From Tenacibaculum discolor (GTDB taxonomy: Bacteria; Bacteroidota; Bacteroidia; Flavobacteriales; Flavobacteriaceae), in the NCBI RefSeq assembly GCF_003664185.1, contig NZ_RCCS01000004.1, positions 496,001-560,000 on the forward strand: a stretch of 64,000 nt of DNA, in the 5' to 3' direction. The translations under genes were made by a program, and so were the position numbers. The notes beneath the pieces were generated by a model that worked only from the letters and a program-made list of their open reading frames with translations, searched no databases and was not told the DNA's origin. Each line of letters begins with the position of its first letter. Position 1 is the stretch's first letter. Shown piece after piece: positions 1 through 8,694 of this stretch.

Positions 1-469
1 ACTCTTTATATTTTTCAATATACTTAAGAACTCTTGTTGCCTCTTTTGGAATAAATCCTGTTCTATTCATTCCTGTTTCTATTTCTAAATGAATTTTAGC
101 TCTTCTTTTTACTTTCTTTGCTGCTTCTATTGCTTTTTGCAGTCTATTTTCTTCAAAAACAAAAAACTCTATACCGTTTTCTACTGCCCATGGTAACTGA
201 TTATTTTCTATCATTCCCATTATCATAATGGTTACATCTTCATAAGGTAGTGTTTTTTTTACATCAAAAGCCTCATTTGCATCAGAAACACTAAAGTGCC
301 TTACACCATACTTATATGCCAGCATACAGTAGGTTTTAATTCCATGTCCATAGGCATTACCTTTTACTACGGATGAAAAAATAGTAGCCTCTCCTATTAT
401 TCCACGTATAAAGTTGATGTTATTTTTTATAGCTGATTCAGATAATTCTAAATACGATGTATGAGTCAT
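1..469 (-). CDS. alr: Alanine racemase, N-terminal part (cut by window edge)
   Basis: Reading leftward from the ATG at 469 gives a protein starting MTHTSYLELSESAIKNN, followed by SVVKGNAYGHG. That is the pyridoxal-phosphate lysine motif of fold-type III alanine racemases; the Lys of VVKGNAYG is the cofactor-binding residue. The enzyme interconverts L- and D-alanine for peptidoglycan synthesis in the cytoplasm. About 156 codons are present and the rest lies left of the window. The start overlaps the stop of the M20 peptidase by one base (TAATG), so the two are probably translationally coupled at the end of a leftward operon. Identification rests on the lysine motif and the following EIETGMNRTGF stretch, which is typical of the barrel domain. 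Confidence 0.9.
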   Translation of the reverse strand, partial: MTHTSYLELSESAIKNNINFIRGIIGEATIFSSVVKGNAYGHGIKTYCMLAYKYGVRHFSVSDANEAFDVKKTLPYEDVTIMIMGMIENNQLPWAVENGIEFFVFEENRLQKAIEAAKKVKRRAKIHLEIETGMNRTGFIPKEATRVLKYIEKYKE

Positions 470-1605
470 TATTGTTGAACTTCTTTTAAAATATTATAAA
501 ATAATTGTGCTCCTGTTACTGTTACTTCATCAGGAAAATCATAATCTGGATTATGCAATGCTGGTGTATCTTTTCCTGCTCCTAGTCCAAATATAGCTCC
601 TTTAAACTGTTGTGTAAACAGCCCGAAATCTTCTCCCCATTTAAACGGAGTATTTATTTCATTAATTGATAATTTTTGTTTTGTTGCTGCTTTTTTTATA
701 TAATCAACAGCTTCTTTATGATTTTTATTTGCATAAAACTCTTCAAACCAAGAAGTATTAATGTTTAACTTTTCTTTTTCTTCAAGTTTTTGAAGTAGTT
801 GTTCTATTTTTTGTTGTTTCTCGTTCATTAAACTTGTACTCCAACTTCGTAGTGTAAGGTGTACTTCTCCATATCCTGCTGATACTCCATAGGCTTTTTC
901 TCCCATAGTTATGTGCACGGGAGTAGCTAAAAAGAAATCAGAATCTTCTGGTGTATTTTTAGTTTCTTGTTTTATAAAATGAAGAATTTCAGCAATTGCA
1001 TTGGCTGGATTAAATCCTTTTTCTGGCTCTGCTGCATGGGCTGTTTTTCCTTCTAAAGTAATTACAACACTTTTTACATTACTAGTAAACTCATTTTCTT
1101 TTACAACTATTTCTTGTTTAGTAAAACCAGGTAAATTGTGTAGTGCAAACGCATAGTCTATATTGAGTTCTTTAAAAGAAGAATCTTCTAACACTGATTG
1201 TGCTCCTCTTCCATTTTCTTCTGAAGGTTGAAAAAGCAATACTATTTTTCCTTTGTGTAACGGTTTCTCTGTAAGAAGTTTTGCTACCCCAAGTAGAATT
1301 GCTGTATGTCCATCGTGTCCACATTTATGTGAGACTCCTTCATTTACAGATTTATGTTCAAAACTATTTATTTCTTGAATAGGCAATGCATCAATGTCTG
1401 CCCTAAGCATAACTGTTTTACCCTCTTTATTCCCATCAAAAATTGCTAACAACCCTGTTTTAGCCACTGGTAATACATCACAAGAGGTATGTTCCTTTAA
1501 AAAAGCTTGTATTCTTTTCTTAGTTTCATATTCTTTTTCAGAAACTTCAGGAAACTTATGCAGCTCTTTTCTAATCTTCTCTAAAGTATCCTTTAGGCTT
1601 TCCAT
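469..1605 (-). CDS. M20-family metallopeptidase / N-acyl amino acid amidohydrolase
   Basis: 378 aa, the usual length for the AmhX/HipO/AbgA-like M20D amidohydrolases, which release acyl groups from amino acids or split small peptides with a metal centre. Metal-binding landmarks are visible: RADIDALP (residues 68-75), KCGHDGHTA (94-102) and PSEENGRGA (127-135); the Cys of CGHDGH is typical of M20D. No signal peptide is seen, so the protein is probably cytosolic. It overlaps the upstream symporter gene by 13 bases and the downstream alr by one base, suggesting coupled translation. A symporter plus a peptidase points to uptake and hydrolysis of an amino-acid derivative; the substrate cannot be told. 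Confidence 0.88.
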   Translation of the reverse strand: MESLKDTLEKIRKELHKFPEVSEKEYETKKRIQAFLKEHTSCDVLPVAKTGLLAIFDGNKEGKTVMLRADIDALPIQEINSFEHKSVNEGVSHKCGHDGHTAILLGVAKLLTEKPLHKGKIVLLFQPSEENGRGAQSVLEDSSFKELNIDYAFALHNLPGFTKQEIVVKENEFTSNVKSVVITLEGKTAHAAEPEKGFNPANAIAEILHFIKQETKNTPEDSDFFLATPVHITMGEKAYGVSAGYGEVHLTLRSWSTSLMNEKQQKIEQLLQKLEEKEKLNINTSWFEEFYANKNHKEAVDYIKKAATKQKLSINEINTPFKWGEDFGLFTQQFKGAIFGLGAGKDTPALHNPDYDFPDEVTVTGAQLFYNILKEVQQ

Positions 1606-3026
1606 GTTTTTTGGTTGTTAATTAACTGAATTGTTGAAAACACTATTGCTGATAGTGTTATTCCAAAGAAATTTGCATCCAAGCCAAAAGGTAATTTTAC
1701 TTCTAAAATAATTAATAATAAAGTAGTTAACCCTCCTGAAATCATAGCGTAAAATGCTGCAATAGGAGAAGGCTTTTTTAGCAATAATGTTCCTAAAACA
1801 GGAACTAACAAACCTGACACCATAAATGCATAAGAATACAACATCAACTCTAATACATTTTGCATTTTTGTTGCTAATATAATGGCTAAACCTCCTATTA
1901 AAAAGGTTATAAACTGTGAGTTTCTTATGCTGATACTCTTCTTAAAATATCCAAAAATATCTGTTGTTAAGTTTCCTGATGCTGCCATTAAACAACTATC
2001 TGCTGTAGACATAATTGCTGAAAAATAAGCTGACATCATTAAGCCCATTAAACCTACTGGTAAAATACTTCTTAATAACAGCGGAAGCCCTAACTCAGCA
2101 TCTAACTCTACTCCTGGTGCATATCCTATACTAGCAAACATTCCTTGTTCGTAGGCTACTCTTGAAAACAGTCCTAAAGCAACTCCCATAAATGCCATTA
2201 TTGGATATTCAAATAGTCCTGCAATTCTCCACGCCTTTTTAGCTGTTTCTTCATCTTTACATGCATAAATTCGTTGATATAAAGTCATTCCAACAAACCA
2301 AATTGGTACAATGGTAATTATCCAATTAAACATATCTATAAACGAAACGTTTGTTAATGATAAAAAACTAGCTGGTAAAATTCCTTTTATTCCGCTCCAT
2401 CCTCCTACTTCTATATAACCAATAGGTATTCCAATACCTATCAATCCTACCATAAGAATTATCCACTGAATAGTATCTGTATAAATAACAGCTTTAATCC
2501 CTCCAATAACTGTATACACAACAGCTATAACTCCCATTATTAAAACTGCATTTGTTATAGATATTGATGGAAATGTAGCTGATGCTAGTTTTGCTCCTGC
2601 TAAAATTTGTGAACTCGTAAAACCGATGTAACCAATTAGCGAAATAATACCCGCCATTAGAGCCACTCTTGTATTATAGTGAAATGCTAACGATTCTGGA
2701 AATGTTAAAAAATGATGTTTTTTTGCTATAGGGTATACTTTTGGGATTAAAAAAACGGCGCTTATCCAAGCACCTAACAATCCTGTAAAAAGCATCCAAC
2801 TACCGGAGAGCCCCATTAAAAAACCTAGGCCTCCTAAGCCAATAGAAAAACCTCCTCCTACATCAGTTGCAACAACAGATAGTCCTATATGACCCGCTGA
2901 CATATTTCTTCCTCCTACATAGTAATCGTCTTTTGATTTGTTTTTATTCATGAAGTAAATACCTACTCCAAGCATAAAAACCAGATATATCACAAATATT
3001 AATAGATCAATAAAATGTATATCCAT
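1593..3026 (-). CDS. Sodium:solute symporter (SSS family)
   Basis: 477 aa with about 13 hydrophobic segments, starting MDIHFIDLLIFVIYLVFM. The early motif YYVGGRNMSAGHIGLSVVATDVGGG and the central GGIKAVIYTDTIQW (about 175-188) are characteristic of sodium:solute symporters such as PutP, OpuE and PanF. It is an inner-membrane carrier that uses the Na+ gradient. It lies 3 bases downstream of rpsU and overlaps the amidohydrolase gene by 13 bases, so it belongs to the same leftward operon. Substrate is unknown; the neighbouring M20 amidohydrolase and alr hint at an amino acid or acyl amino acid (inference). Confidence 0.9.
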   Translation of the reverse strand: MDIHFIDLLIFVIYLVFMLGVGIYFMNKNKSKDDYYVGGRNMSAGHIGLSVVATDVGGGFSIGLGGLGFLMGLSGSWMLFTGLLGAWISAVFLIPKVYPIAKKHHFLTFPESLAFHYNTRVALMAGIISLIGYIGFTSSQILAGAKLASATFPSISITNAVLIMGVIAVVYTVIGGIKAVIYTDTIQWIILMVGLIGIGIPIGYIEVGGWSGIKGILPASFLSLTNVSFIDMFNWIITIVPIWFVGMTLYQRIYACKDEETAKKAWRIAGLFEYPIMAFMGVALGLFSRVAYEQGMFASIGYAPGVELDAELGLPLLLRSILPVGLMGLMMSAYFSAIMSTADSCLMAASGNLTTDIFGYFKKSISIRNSQFITFLIGGLAIILATKMQNVLELMLYSYAFMVSGLLVPVLGTLLLKKPSPIAAFYAMISGGLTTLLLIILEVKLPFGLDANFFGITLSAIVFSTIQLINNQKTWKA

Positions 3027-3029
3027 ATC

Positions 3030-3224
3030 TTATTTTTCCTGCTCTAATAAAAACTGCTCTTTGTATTGAGCTTTTTTTAATTGCTCTCTTCTGCTTACAG
3101 ATGGTTTTGTATATTCTTTTCTTTCTCTAATTTCTTGTAATACTTTTGTATTCCTATATTTTCTTCTGTAGCGTTTAATTGCTCTGTCGATATTTTCACC
3201 TTCCTTTACTTGTATTATCAACAT
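3030..3224 (-). CDS. rpsU: 30S ribosomal protein S21 (bS21)
   Basis: 64 aa, highly basic, starting MLIIQVKEGENIDRAIKRYR, the standard N-terminus of Bacteroidetes bS21. It binds the 30S platform. In Bacteroidetes bS21, together with bS18 and bS6, is known to sequester the 16S 3' tail, so ribosomes mostly ignore Shine-Dalgarno sequences. In many Flavobacteriales rpsU itself has an extended Shine-Dalgarno used for autoregulation. Here the 60 bases before the ATG are A/T-rich and I see no GGAGG-like core; only a purine run AAAGGAAGGTG falls just inside the coding region. Downstream of rpoD by 57 bases and 3 bases before the symporter gene. Confidence 0.95.
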   Translation of the reverse strand: MLIIQVKEGENIDRAIKRYRRKYRNTKVLQEIRERKEYTKPSVSRREQLKKAQYKEQFLLEQEK

Positions 3225-3281
3225 ATTAATATACTTTTAAAATTATTATTTCTCTTTTAATCCGATTGAACAAAGTCGAAA

Positions 3282-4145
3282 CTATCCTAAATAAGTCTGT
3301 AACACTTTGGTTCTCGATCTTTGTTTAAGTCTTCTAATTCCTTTTTCTTTAATTTGACGTACACGTTCTCTTGTTAAATCAAAAGTTTCTCCTATTTCAG
3401 TTAAACTCATAGGTCGGTAGTTTTCTAAACCATAAAATAACTTTATAATATCCGACTCTCTTGGAGATAAGGTTTCTAAGCTCCTACTAATTTCTAATTG
3501 CAAAGATTCTTGCATTAAATCCTTATCTGGCTTAGGCGCTTCTGAAGCTCTTATAACATCATATAAATTTGATGTTTCTCCTTCTTTTAAAGGGGCGTCC
3601 ATAGAAATATGCCTTCCTGAGTTTTTCATTGACTGTTTTACGTCTGAAACTGTCATATCTAAAACTTTGGCAATTTCTTCTGGTGTTGGCATACGTTCAT
3701 TACTTTGTTCAAGTTTAGAAACTGCCTTGTTAATTTTACTTATGCTTCCTATTTTGTTTAATGGCAAACGAACTACACGAGATTGTTCTGCCAAAGCTTG
3801 TAAAATAGACTGACGTATCCACCAAACTGCATACGATATAAATTTAAACCCACGTGTTTCATCAAAACGTCTTGCTGCTTTAACCAGTCCTATATTCCCT
3901 TCATTTATTAAGTCAGAAAGTCGTAACCCTTGGTTTTGGTATTGCTTTGCTACCGATACAACAAAACGTAAATTAGCATTCACCAAAGTTTCTAATGCTC
4001 GTTGGTCTCCTGCTTTGATTTTTTGAGCTAATTCAACCTCTTCATCTGCAGTAATCAAATCAATCTTACCAATTTCTTGTAAGTACTTCTCAATAGATTT
4101 TGATTCTCTATTGGTAACTTGTTTTATTATTTTTAACTGTCTCAT
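3282..4145 (-). CDS. rpoD: Primary RNA polymerase sigma factor, short Bacteroidetes type
   Basis: 287 aa, lacking the long N-terminal region 1.1 of E. coli RpoD, as is normal for Bacteroidetes primary sigma factors (about 287 aa). Region 1.2 begins at [16 protein letters not shown] (about 17-32). Region 2 includes [16 protein letters not shown] and the -10 recognition helix with [10 protein letters not shown]. Region 4 carries [19 protein letters not shown], the -35 helix-turn-helix. It directs RNA polymerase to TTTG/TAnnTTTG promoters, examples of which occur in this window. One base separates it from the upstream GNAT gene, and rpsU follows, a plausible housekeeping operon. Confidence 0.95.
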   Translation of the reverse strand: MRQLKIIKQVTNRESKSIEKYLQEIGKIDLITADEEVELAQKIKAGDQRALETLVNANLRFVVSVAKQYQNQGLRLSDLINEGNIGLVKAARRFDETRGFKFISYAVWWIRQSILQALAEQSRVVRLPLNKIGSISKINKAVSKLEQSNERMPTPEEIAKVLDMTVSDVKQSMKNSGRHISMDAPLKEGETSNLYDVIRASEAPKPDKDLMQESLQLEISRSLETLSPRESDIIKLFYGLENYRPMSLTEIGETFDLTRERVRQIKEKGIRRLKQRSRTKVLQTYLG

Positions 4146-4146
4146 A

Positions 4147-4584
4147 TTATCTCTTTAGTCTCATTTCTAAATACGGTGTGGTAAATCCTAGCTTTTCGTA
4201 TAAAAACTTAGCTGGATTGTCTTTTTCTACGTGTAAAGCAATATCTCCTTTACAGTTTTCAATAGCATGTGTCATTATCTTTCTCCCAATTCCTTTTCCT
4301 CTATACTCATTATGGGTGGCTATATACACTAAAATATTTTCTGGGATATATTCATCCATTCCTGTTTTATTAATTACCACTGCTCCTACAATTTCACCTT
4401 TATCTTCTATCGTAAAAACATACCCGCCTAATCCTGTTCGTTCTTTTGCTGCATAATCTATAGCTTTACGAATCGCTGATTTTTCATCTCCATATTTCTC
4501 AAGGTGTTTGTATAAAAAGTTGGTTACTCTTTCTATTTCTAAAGGGGTTATACGATTAAATGCATCGTAAGTTTTTATTGTCAT
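4147..4584 (-). CDS. GNAT-family N-acetyltransferase
   Basis: 145 aa, one GNAT domain. The acetyl-CoA binding motif A is visible as the stretch from [20 protein letters not shown] (Q/RxxGxG/A type, RGKGIGRK) through MTHAIE, followed by [18 protein letters not shown], the typical motif B end. No signal peptide, so a cytosolic acetyltransferase of unknown substrate. First gene of the leftward operon leading into rpoD (1-base gap). The 400-base upstream region contains a good flavobacterial promoter at 4981-5011. Confidence 0.85.
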   Translation of the reverse strand: MTIKTYDAFNRITPLEIERVTNFLYKHLEKYGDEKSAIRKAIDYAAKERTGLGGYVFTIEDKGEIVGAVVINKTGMDEYIPENILVYIATHNEYRGKGIGRKIMTHAIENCKGDIALHVEKDNPAKFLYEKLGFTTPYLEMRLKR

Positions 4585-4980
4585 AATTTTATTTTTATAA
4601 AAAAGAATAGGTATGTAATAATTATAAGTTTCTTTTAGTTCTTTTTCTATTGAAACTTAAATAGCAGTAAAAACAAAACCTATTTTTTGGTATTTGTCTT
4701 TTAATGCAGAATACTTTTTTTCGAAAAGTGTACGGTTATCTATAAATCGATATTCGTAAGGTCAAAAAAAACATTTTATAAATCTATTATTTATTGGTAA
4801 ATAGCTCTACAAAGTGTTTTTAAATATATTAGAGAGTCTTCCCTCAAAAAGAGAAGCTATTATAAACTTAATTTAGAACCCTGGTGGGATAAATTTGTCC
4901 GATTGGTTGCGGAACACAAGGTAGTTGAATGTAAAAACTCGTTGATTTTTTTTCTCGTGTGTAGTATCTACCATATCGTA
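4585..4980. other. Gene-free region, possible long leader of the GNAT-rpoD operon
   Basis: About 400 bases without a credible gene. If the promoter at 4981-5011 is used, this would be a ~390-base 5' leader or a separate small RNA on the minus strand. I see no known riboswitch and no strong terminator inside it. An open frame on the plus strand (4864-5004) has no start codon and looks fortuitous. Confidence 0.4.
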
Positions 4981-5011
4981 CAAAGGTACGAATTTTATGG
5001 ATAATTTCAAA
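4981..5011 (-). promoter_or_regulatory. Flavobacterial sigma-70 promoter, leftward
   Basis: On the minus strand TTTG (5011-5008) is followed after 19 bases by TACCTTTG (4988-4981), matching the Bacteroidetes consensus TTTG-N19-TAnnTTTG. Transcription would start near 4975 and run toward the GNAT-rpoD-rpsU operon. Sequence match only. Confidence 0.55.
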
Positions 5012-5073
5012 ACAGCTACTGTAAAAGAACCCCTTACATTATTTTGTTCTATTCTAACAAAACTTAACTTAAC

Positions 5074-5109
5074 AAAAAAGCACCTTAGATTTTTTCTAAA
5101 GTGCTTTTT
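5074..5109 (-). terminator. Intrinsic terminator of dsbD
   Basis: Inverted repeat with arms AAAGCACTTTAGA / TCTAAGGTGCTTTTT on the minus strand, ending in a T run, about 25 bases after the dsbD stop codon. Confidence 0.8.
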
Positions 5110-5130
5110 GTTTACAATATGATTTTTTAA

Positions 5131-7131
5131 TTACTTTTTAAAATTGGTAATTCCATTTTCAAGCCAATTGTAGTACTCGTCCACATCTGGTGTGTAAGCT
5201 ATCGGATCAATTATATTTGATTCATCGTGATTCATTAACACATAAAATGGTTGTGAATTTGCTTTATATTTAATGGTTTGCATTTCACTCCATTTTTGAC
5301 CAATATATTTTAATTTCTTTCCAGGATTTAACTTAGATTCAACCACTTCATCTTCTTCTAATGGTCTTTTGTCGTCTACATATAAAGAAATTAACACTAC
5401 TTTGTTTTTTAGCACGTCTAAAACTTTTGATTTTACCCAAACGTTTTGCTCCATTTTTCTACAGTTTACACAAGCATGTCCTGTAAAATCTAACATTACT
5501 GGCTTTCCTACTTTTTTAGCATAAGCCAACCCTTTATCATAATCATGAAACGACATAATATCATGTGGAGGCATTAAGTGTGCTCCTTCAGGCAAACTCT
5601 CATGTCCACTTTCTTGATCTCCTGAACTTACAATTGCTTGTTTAGTAAACCCTACCCCATAAGGTGATTCACTATAATGTTGTGGTGGTGGAAAAGCACT
5701 AATTAAGTTTAATGGTGCTCCCCATAATCCTGGAACCATATAAATAGTAAAAGACAATACTACCAACCCTAAGCTTAATCTTCCAACCGAAATATGATTG
5801 ATTGGGCTATCATGTGGTAATTGTATTTTTCCGAATAAGTAAAATGCTAAAGCTCCAAAAATAGCTATCCAAATAGCAATAAACACTTCTCTTTCTAGTA
5901 AATGTAATTGTAATACTAAATCTGCATTTGATAAAAATTTAAACGCTAAAGCTAATTCTAAGAATCCTAAAACTACTTTTACAGTATTTAACCATCCTCC
6001 TGATTTTGGTAATGAATTTAACCACCCTGGAAAAGCTGCAAACAACGCAAAAGGTAAAGCTATAGCTGAAGAGAACCCTAACATTCCTATAATTGGAGCT
6101 ACTCCTCCTTTTGAGGCTGCTTCTACTAATAGAGTTCCTACAATTGGCCCAGTACAAGAAAAAGACACAATTGCTAAGGCTAAAGCCATAAAAAAGATTC
6201 CGATTAATCCTCCTCTATCTGCTTGTGAATCTACTTTAGTCGCCCAAGAACTTGGTAAAGTAATTTCAAAAGCACCTAAGAAAGACACAGCAAAGATCAC
6301 CAAGATTAAAAAGAAGATTAAATTAAACCAAACATTCGTTGATAATGCGTTTAAAGCATCTGCTCCAAAAAGAAAAGATACTCCAGAACCTAACAATACA
6401 TAGATTACAACAATGCATAATCCATAAATAATAGCATTTCTTATTCCTTGTGATTTACTTTTACTCTGTTTCGTAAAAAAGCTTACCGTCATTGGTATCA
6501 TAGGAAACACACATGGCGTTAACAATGCAGCAAATCCTGATAAAAAGGCTATGAAGAAAATAGTCCATAAACCTTTTTTTTCTTCTTTTTTGGTTTCTTT
6601 TAAAGCTACTTTATCTGTTGTTTTTGTTTCTTTTGTAGTGTTTGTAGAAGCATTAACCTTCGTAGTCTTTGTTAAATCAAATACTAAGTCTATTTCTTTT
6701 GGAGGTAAACACATCTCATCGGTACAAGCTATAAACTCTACAAAAGCGTTAATTTGTTTTACACTAGCATCTACTAACTCTATTTCTTGTTTAAAAACGG
6801 CTTTGTGTGCAAAGGATTTAATATTCATTCCTTCTTCTCCAAAAAGTGTTGTAAACTTAATTTCTCCTTTAGGCTCTGTAGTATTTCCTACAATTTTAAT
6901 TTTTCCTCCGTCATCATCATACGTAAAAGTTGTTGGAATAGGTCCTCCACTAGGAACTTCTTGTGCATACAAGTGCCAACTTCCTTGAATTGTTGCTGTA
7001 CTAACTAGGTTATAATTTGTTTCAGAAACTTTCTCTACACTCGTTTTCCATTCAATTGGATTATGAATTTGGCTCATTGCCGAAAACCCAACAATAAAAC
7101 AAAGCAAAAATGCTAGTATTCTTTTCATCAT
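5131..7131 (-). CDS. dsbD: Thiol:disulfide interchange protein DsbD
   Basis: 666 aa. A signal peptide ([20 protein letters not shown]) leads into a periplasmic DsbD-alpha-like domain (about 22-150) with the cysteines of [11 protein letters not shown]. Next is a membrane domain of about eight helices (190-480) containing [15 protein letters not shown], the first catalytic cysteine motif, with the second in [12 protein letters not shown]-terminal thioredoxin-like domain has the CxxC of [11 protein letters not shown] (near 554). The family moves electrons from cytosolic thioredoxin across the inner membrane to periplasmic reductants, for cytochrome maturation or disulfide isomerisation. It lies 16 bases after a gene encoding a second, free-standing copy of the alpha domain, probably in one operon. 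Confidence 0.93.
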   Translation of the reverse strand: MMKRILAFLLCFIVGFSAMSQIHNPIEWKTSVEKVSETNYNLVSTATIQGSWHLYAQEVPSGGPIPTTFTYDDDGGKIKIVGNTTEPKGEIKFTTLFGEEGMNIKSFAHKAVFKQEIELVDASVKQINAFVEFIACTDEMCLPPKEIDLVFDLTKTTKVNASTNTTKETKTTDKVALKETKKEEKKGLWTIFFIAFLSGFAALLTPCVFPMIPMTVSFFTKQSKSKSQGIRNAIIYGLCIVVIYVLLGSGVSFLFGADALNALSTNVWFNLIFFLILVIFAVSFLGAFEITLPSSWATKVDSQADRGGLIGIFFMALALAIVSFSCTGPIVGTLLVEAASKGGVAPIIGMLGFSSAIALPFALFAAFPGWLNSLPKSGGWLNTVKVVLGFLELALAFKFLSNADLVLQLHLLEREVFIAIWIAIFGALAFYLFGKIQLPHDSPINHISVGRLSLGLVVLSFTIYMVPGLWGAPLNLISAFPPPQHYSESPYGVGFTKQAIVSSGDQESGHESLPEGAHLMPPHDIMSFHDYDKGLAYAKKVGKPVMLDFTGHACVNCRKMEQNVWVKSKVLDVLKNKVVLISLYVDDKRPLEEDEVVESKLNPGKKLKYIGQKWSEMQTIKYKANSQPFYVLMNHDESNIIDPIAYTPDVDEYYNWLENGITNFKK

Positions 7132-7147
7132 ATCAGGGGAAAAAGGA

Positions 7148-7594
7148 TTAGTTTACATTAAAAGTCAATTCTACTTCTTTTGGCGGCAGGCAATTCATTC
7201 CTGTACATACCATATACTCTACTACTCCTTTAACAGTAAACTTCTCTGTCGTTTTTAAACGAATTCTCTGAGTAAAAGTAGCTTTAGTGTCGAAATACTT
7301 TATTTTCATTTCAAAAACTGGATCATTTACTATATGTCCTGCTTCTTCTTTGGTATTTCCTTTTTTCAAGTATTTGGTATCTCCTTCAAAAGTAAATAAA
7401 GTTGGAATTGGTCCTCCTTCTGGAATCTCTTGAGAATACAAGTGCCAATCTTTTTGAATCGTTGCAGTAGCTACTAACTCAGCTTCTTTATCTGATATCT
7501 TTTTTACAGAAGTACTCCACTTTACTGGATCATGTACTTGAGCAAATGTAGATGCACAAACTGTCAATAATAGAATTAAAAATATTTTTTTCAT
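7148..7594 (-). CDS. Secreted DsbD alpha-like domain protein
   Basis: 148 aa with signal peptide [19 protein letters not shown]. The mature part is a clear paralogue of the N-terminal domain of the adjacent DsbD: both share the order [10 protein letters not shown] / [14 protein letters not shown]-x-WHLY-x-QE-x-P-x-GGPIPT and CTxxxCLPPKE. The two cysteines of [11 protein letters not shown] are kept, so it may shuttle electrons in the periplasm. It is upstream of dsbD by 16 bases and probably arose by duplication of that domain. It ends after the alpha domain, with no membrane segment. Confidence 0.85.
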   Translation of the reverse strand: MKKIFLILLLTVCASTFAQVHDPVKWSTSVKKISDKEAELVATATIQKDWHLYSQEIPEGGPIPTLFTFEGDTKYLKKGNTKEEAGHIVNDPVFEMKIKYFDTKATFTQRIRLKTTEKFTVKGVVEYMVCTGMNCLPPKEVELTFNVN

Positions 7595-7700
7595 TGTTTT
7601 TATTTAGTTGCGTTATCTTAAATCTGTAAATGTAATGCCTTTATTTGCTAAAAAACAAAAGATTAAAAAAAGTTTAACATTAGCCAAATAGGGTTAAAAC

Positions 7701-7733
7701 AAAAAAGGCTTTCAATTTAATTGAAAGCCTTTG
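7701..7733 (-). terminator. Terminator after tRNA-fMet copy 1
   Basis: Perfect inverted repeat AAAGGCTTTCAAT / ATTGAAAGCCTTT with a minus-strand T run, six bases beyond the tRNA 3' end. The same hairpin recurs at 8121-8152 next to the tRNA fragment. Confidence 0.8.
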
Positions 7734-7738
7734 CTTAG

Positions 7739-7811
<73 letters not shown>

Positions 7812-7822
7812 ATTTGCGATTG

Positions 7823-7855
7823 CAAAGATACGTCTTTTTCTTTGTTCTATCCAAA
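7823..7855 (-). promoter_or_regulatory. Promoter of tRNA-fMet copy 1
   Basis: Minus strand TTTG (7855-7852), 21 bases, TATCTTTG (7830-7823), 11 bases before the tRNA 5' end. The same arrangement with identical 21-base spacing precedes the second intact tRNA-fMet (21919-21951). Confidence 0.6.
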
Positions 7856-8118
7856 TAAAAAGTTAATAATCCTTATTTTGATTCTAAAATTGGAACTACA
7901 CCCTAATAAACTAAACAGAAATATCAACATTACTCAACAAATACACCCCTAAAGCATCAGGGAACTACAACACAGGTATAAAAAACATTTACTTATGAAA
8001 TATAATAAAGGATGTTTATGGATAAGTTATGCTAAAATAATAGAAGAAGACATCAATAAAATTTAGAAGAACACATCCTAATAGAAAAAATAAAGATGAT
8101 TTTAATATTTCTAAATAC
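7856..8118. other. Spacer between tandem tRNA-fMet genes
   Basis: A/T-rich, no open frame or RNA structure that I can support. It separates the intact tRNA-fMet from the interrupted copy. Confidence 0.4.
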
Positions 8119-8120
8119 AA

Positions 8121-8152
8121 AAAAAGGCTTTCAATTAAATTGAAAGCCTTTG
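8121..8152 (-). terminator. Terminator of the interrupted tRNA-fMet
   Basis: Same hairpin as at 7701-7733 (arms AAAGGCTTTCAATT / AATTGAAAGCCTTT). It marks the original host 3' flank of the tRNA gene that the island split. Confidence 0.7.
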
Positions 8153-8157
8153 CTTAG

Positions 8158-8199
8158 TAGCGGGAACTGGACTCGAACCAGTGACCTTCGGGTTATGAG
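8158..8199 (-). pseudogene. 3' fragment of tRNA-fMet (attR side of island)
   Basis: 42 bases identical to the 3' half of tRNA-fMet copy 1, from the anticodon loop to the discriminator base, including the T stem ACTGG/CCAGT. The match to the tRNA stops abruptly at 8199 and the sequence to the right is unrelated. With the matching core at 21860-21876 this marks the far end of an integrated element. Confidence 0.88.
8183..8199. other. att core repeat, left (attR)
   Basis: 17-base GACCTTCGGGTTATGAG shared with 21860-21876. It corresponds to the anticodon arm and variable region of tRNA-fMet. Crossover must lie within or next to it. Confidence 0.8.
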
Positions 8200-8251
8200 T
8201 TCGAAGAATCACCTTTTTTTCACGCTTTTTCTATGTAAAAAATTGTAAACT

Positions 8252-8273
8252 GTTTACGAAACCGTTTACGGTA
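8252..8273. repeat. Paired GTTTACG direct repeats, left end of island
   Basis: GTTTACG begins at 8252 and again at 8264, 12 bases apart; the second extends to GTTTACGGTA. An inverted copy precedes it (GTAAACTGTTTAC, 8245-8257). An equally spaced pair lies at the other island end. Candidate recombinase arm-type sites (inference). Confidence 0.55.
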
Positions 8274-8378
8274 AATTAAACAATTAACTGCACCCCAATA
8301 TAGAAATTTCCATACATTATTTTTAATAAAAAGTATAAAAATTATTTTATTTTCGCCAGCCTTTAAATGTTATGAAAA

Positions 8379-8694
8379 ATGTATAAGCGAAATTATCATC
8401 CATTGATGATAGTATTATACGCTATCGGAATACCTGACAATCAACAAATTACTCAAATCCCCAAGACCACTAAACATAATTGAAATCAGTTTGCACATGA
8501 GCATTACTATGGAAGTGATTGGGTTCATACTTGTGAAAATCAGTTTGATACTATCAAAGATGTTTTTGCTTCTAAGTTTTTATTTAAAGCTATGCGTTTT
8601 TTATCGAAACTAGAAAAGGGTATTTACACATGCTAGGAGAATTTTCACAAAATAAAAACTATTAAAACTACATACTTCAAAAATTGTTGCTTCT
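8379..8694 (+). pseudogene. Decayed upstream reading frame of an IS3-like element
   Basis: From the ATG at 8379 a frame reads MYKRNYHPLMIVLYAIGIPD, then hits TGA where TGG (Trp) would be expected (KHN-stop-NQF). It continues as coding-like sequence (HEHYYGSDWVHTCENQF, DVFASKFLFKAMRFLSKL) to a TAG at about 8632, with further frame changes before the transposase. It looks like the first ORF of the element that includes the 8695-9669 transposase, now broken by at least two nonsense changes and frameshifts. The family of this leading ORF is not certain. Confidence 0.55.

Noticed and set aside
4864..5004. Short plus-strand protein reading EPWWDKFVRLVAEHKVVE
   Set aside because: No in-frame start codon, no homologue known to me, and it overlaps a good opposite-strand promoter.
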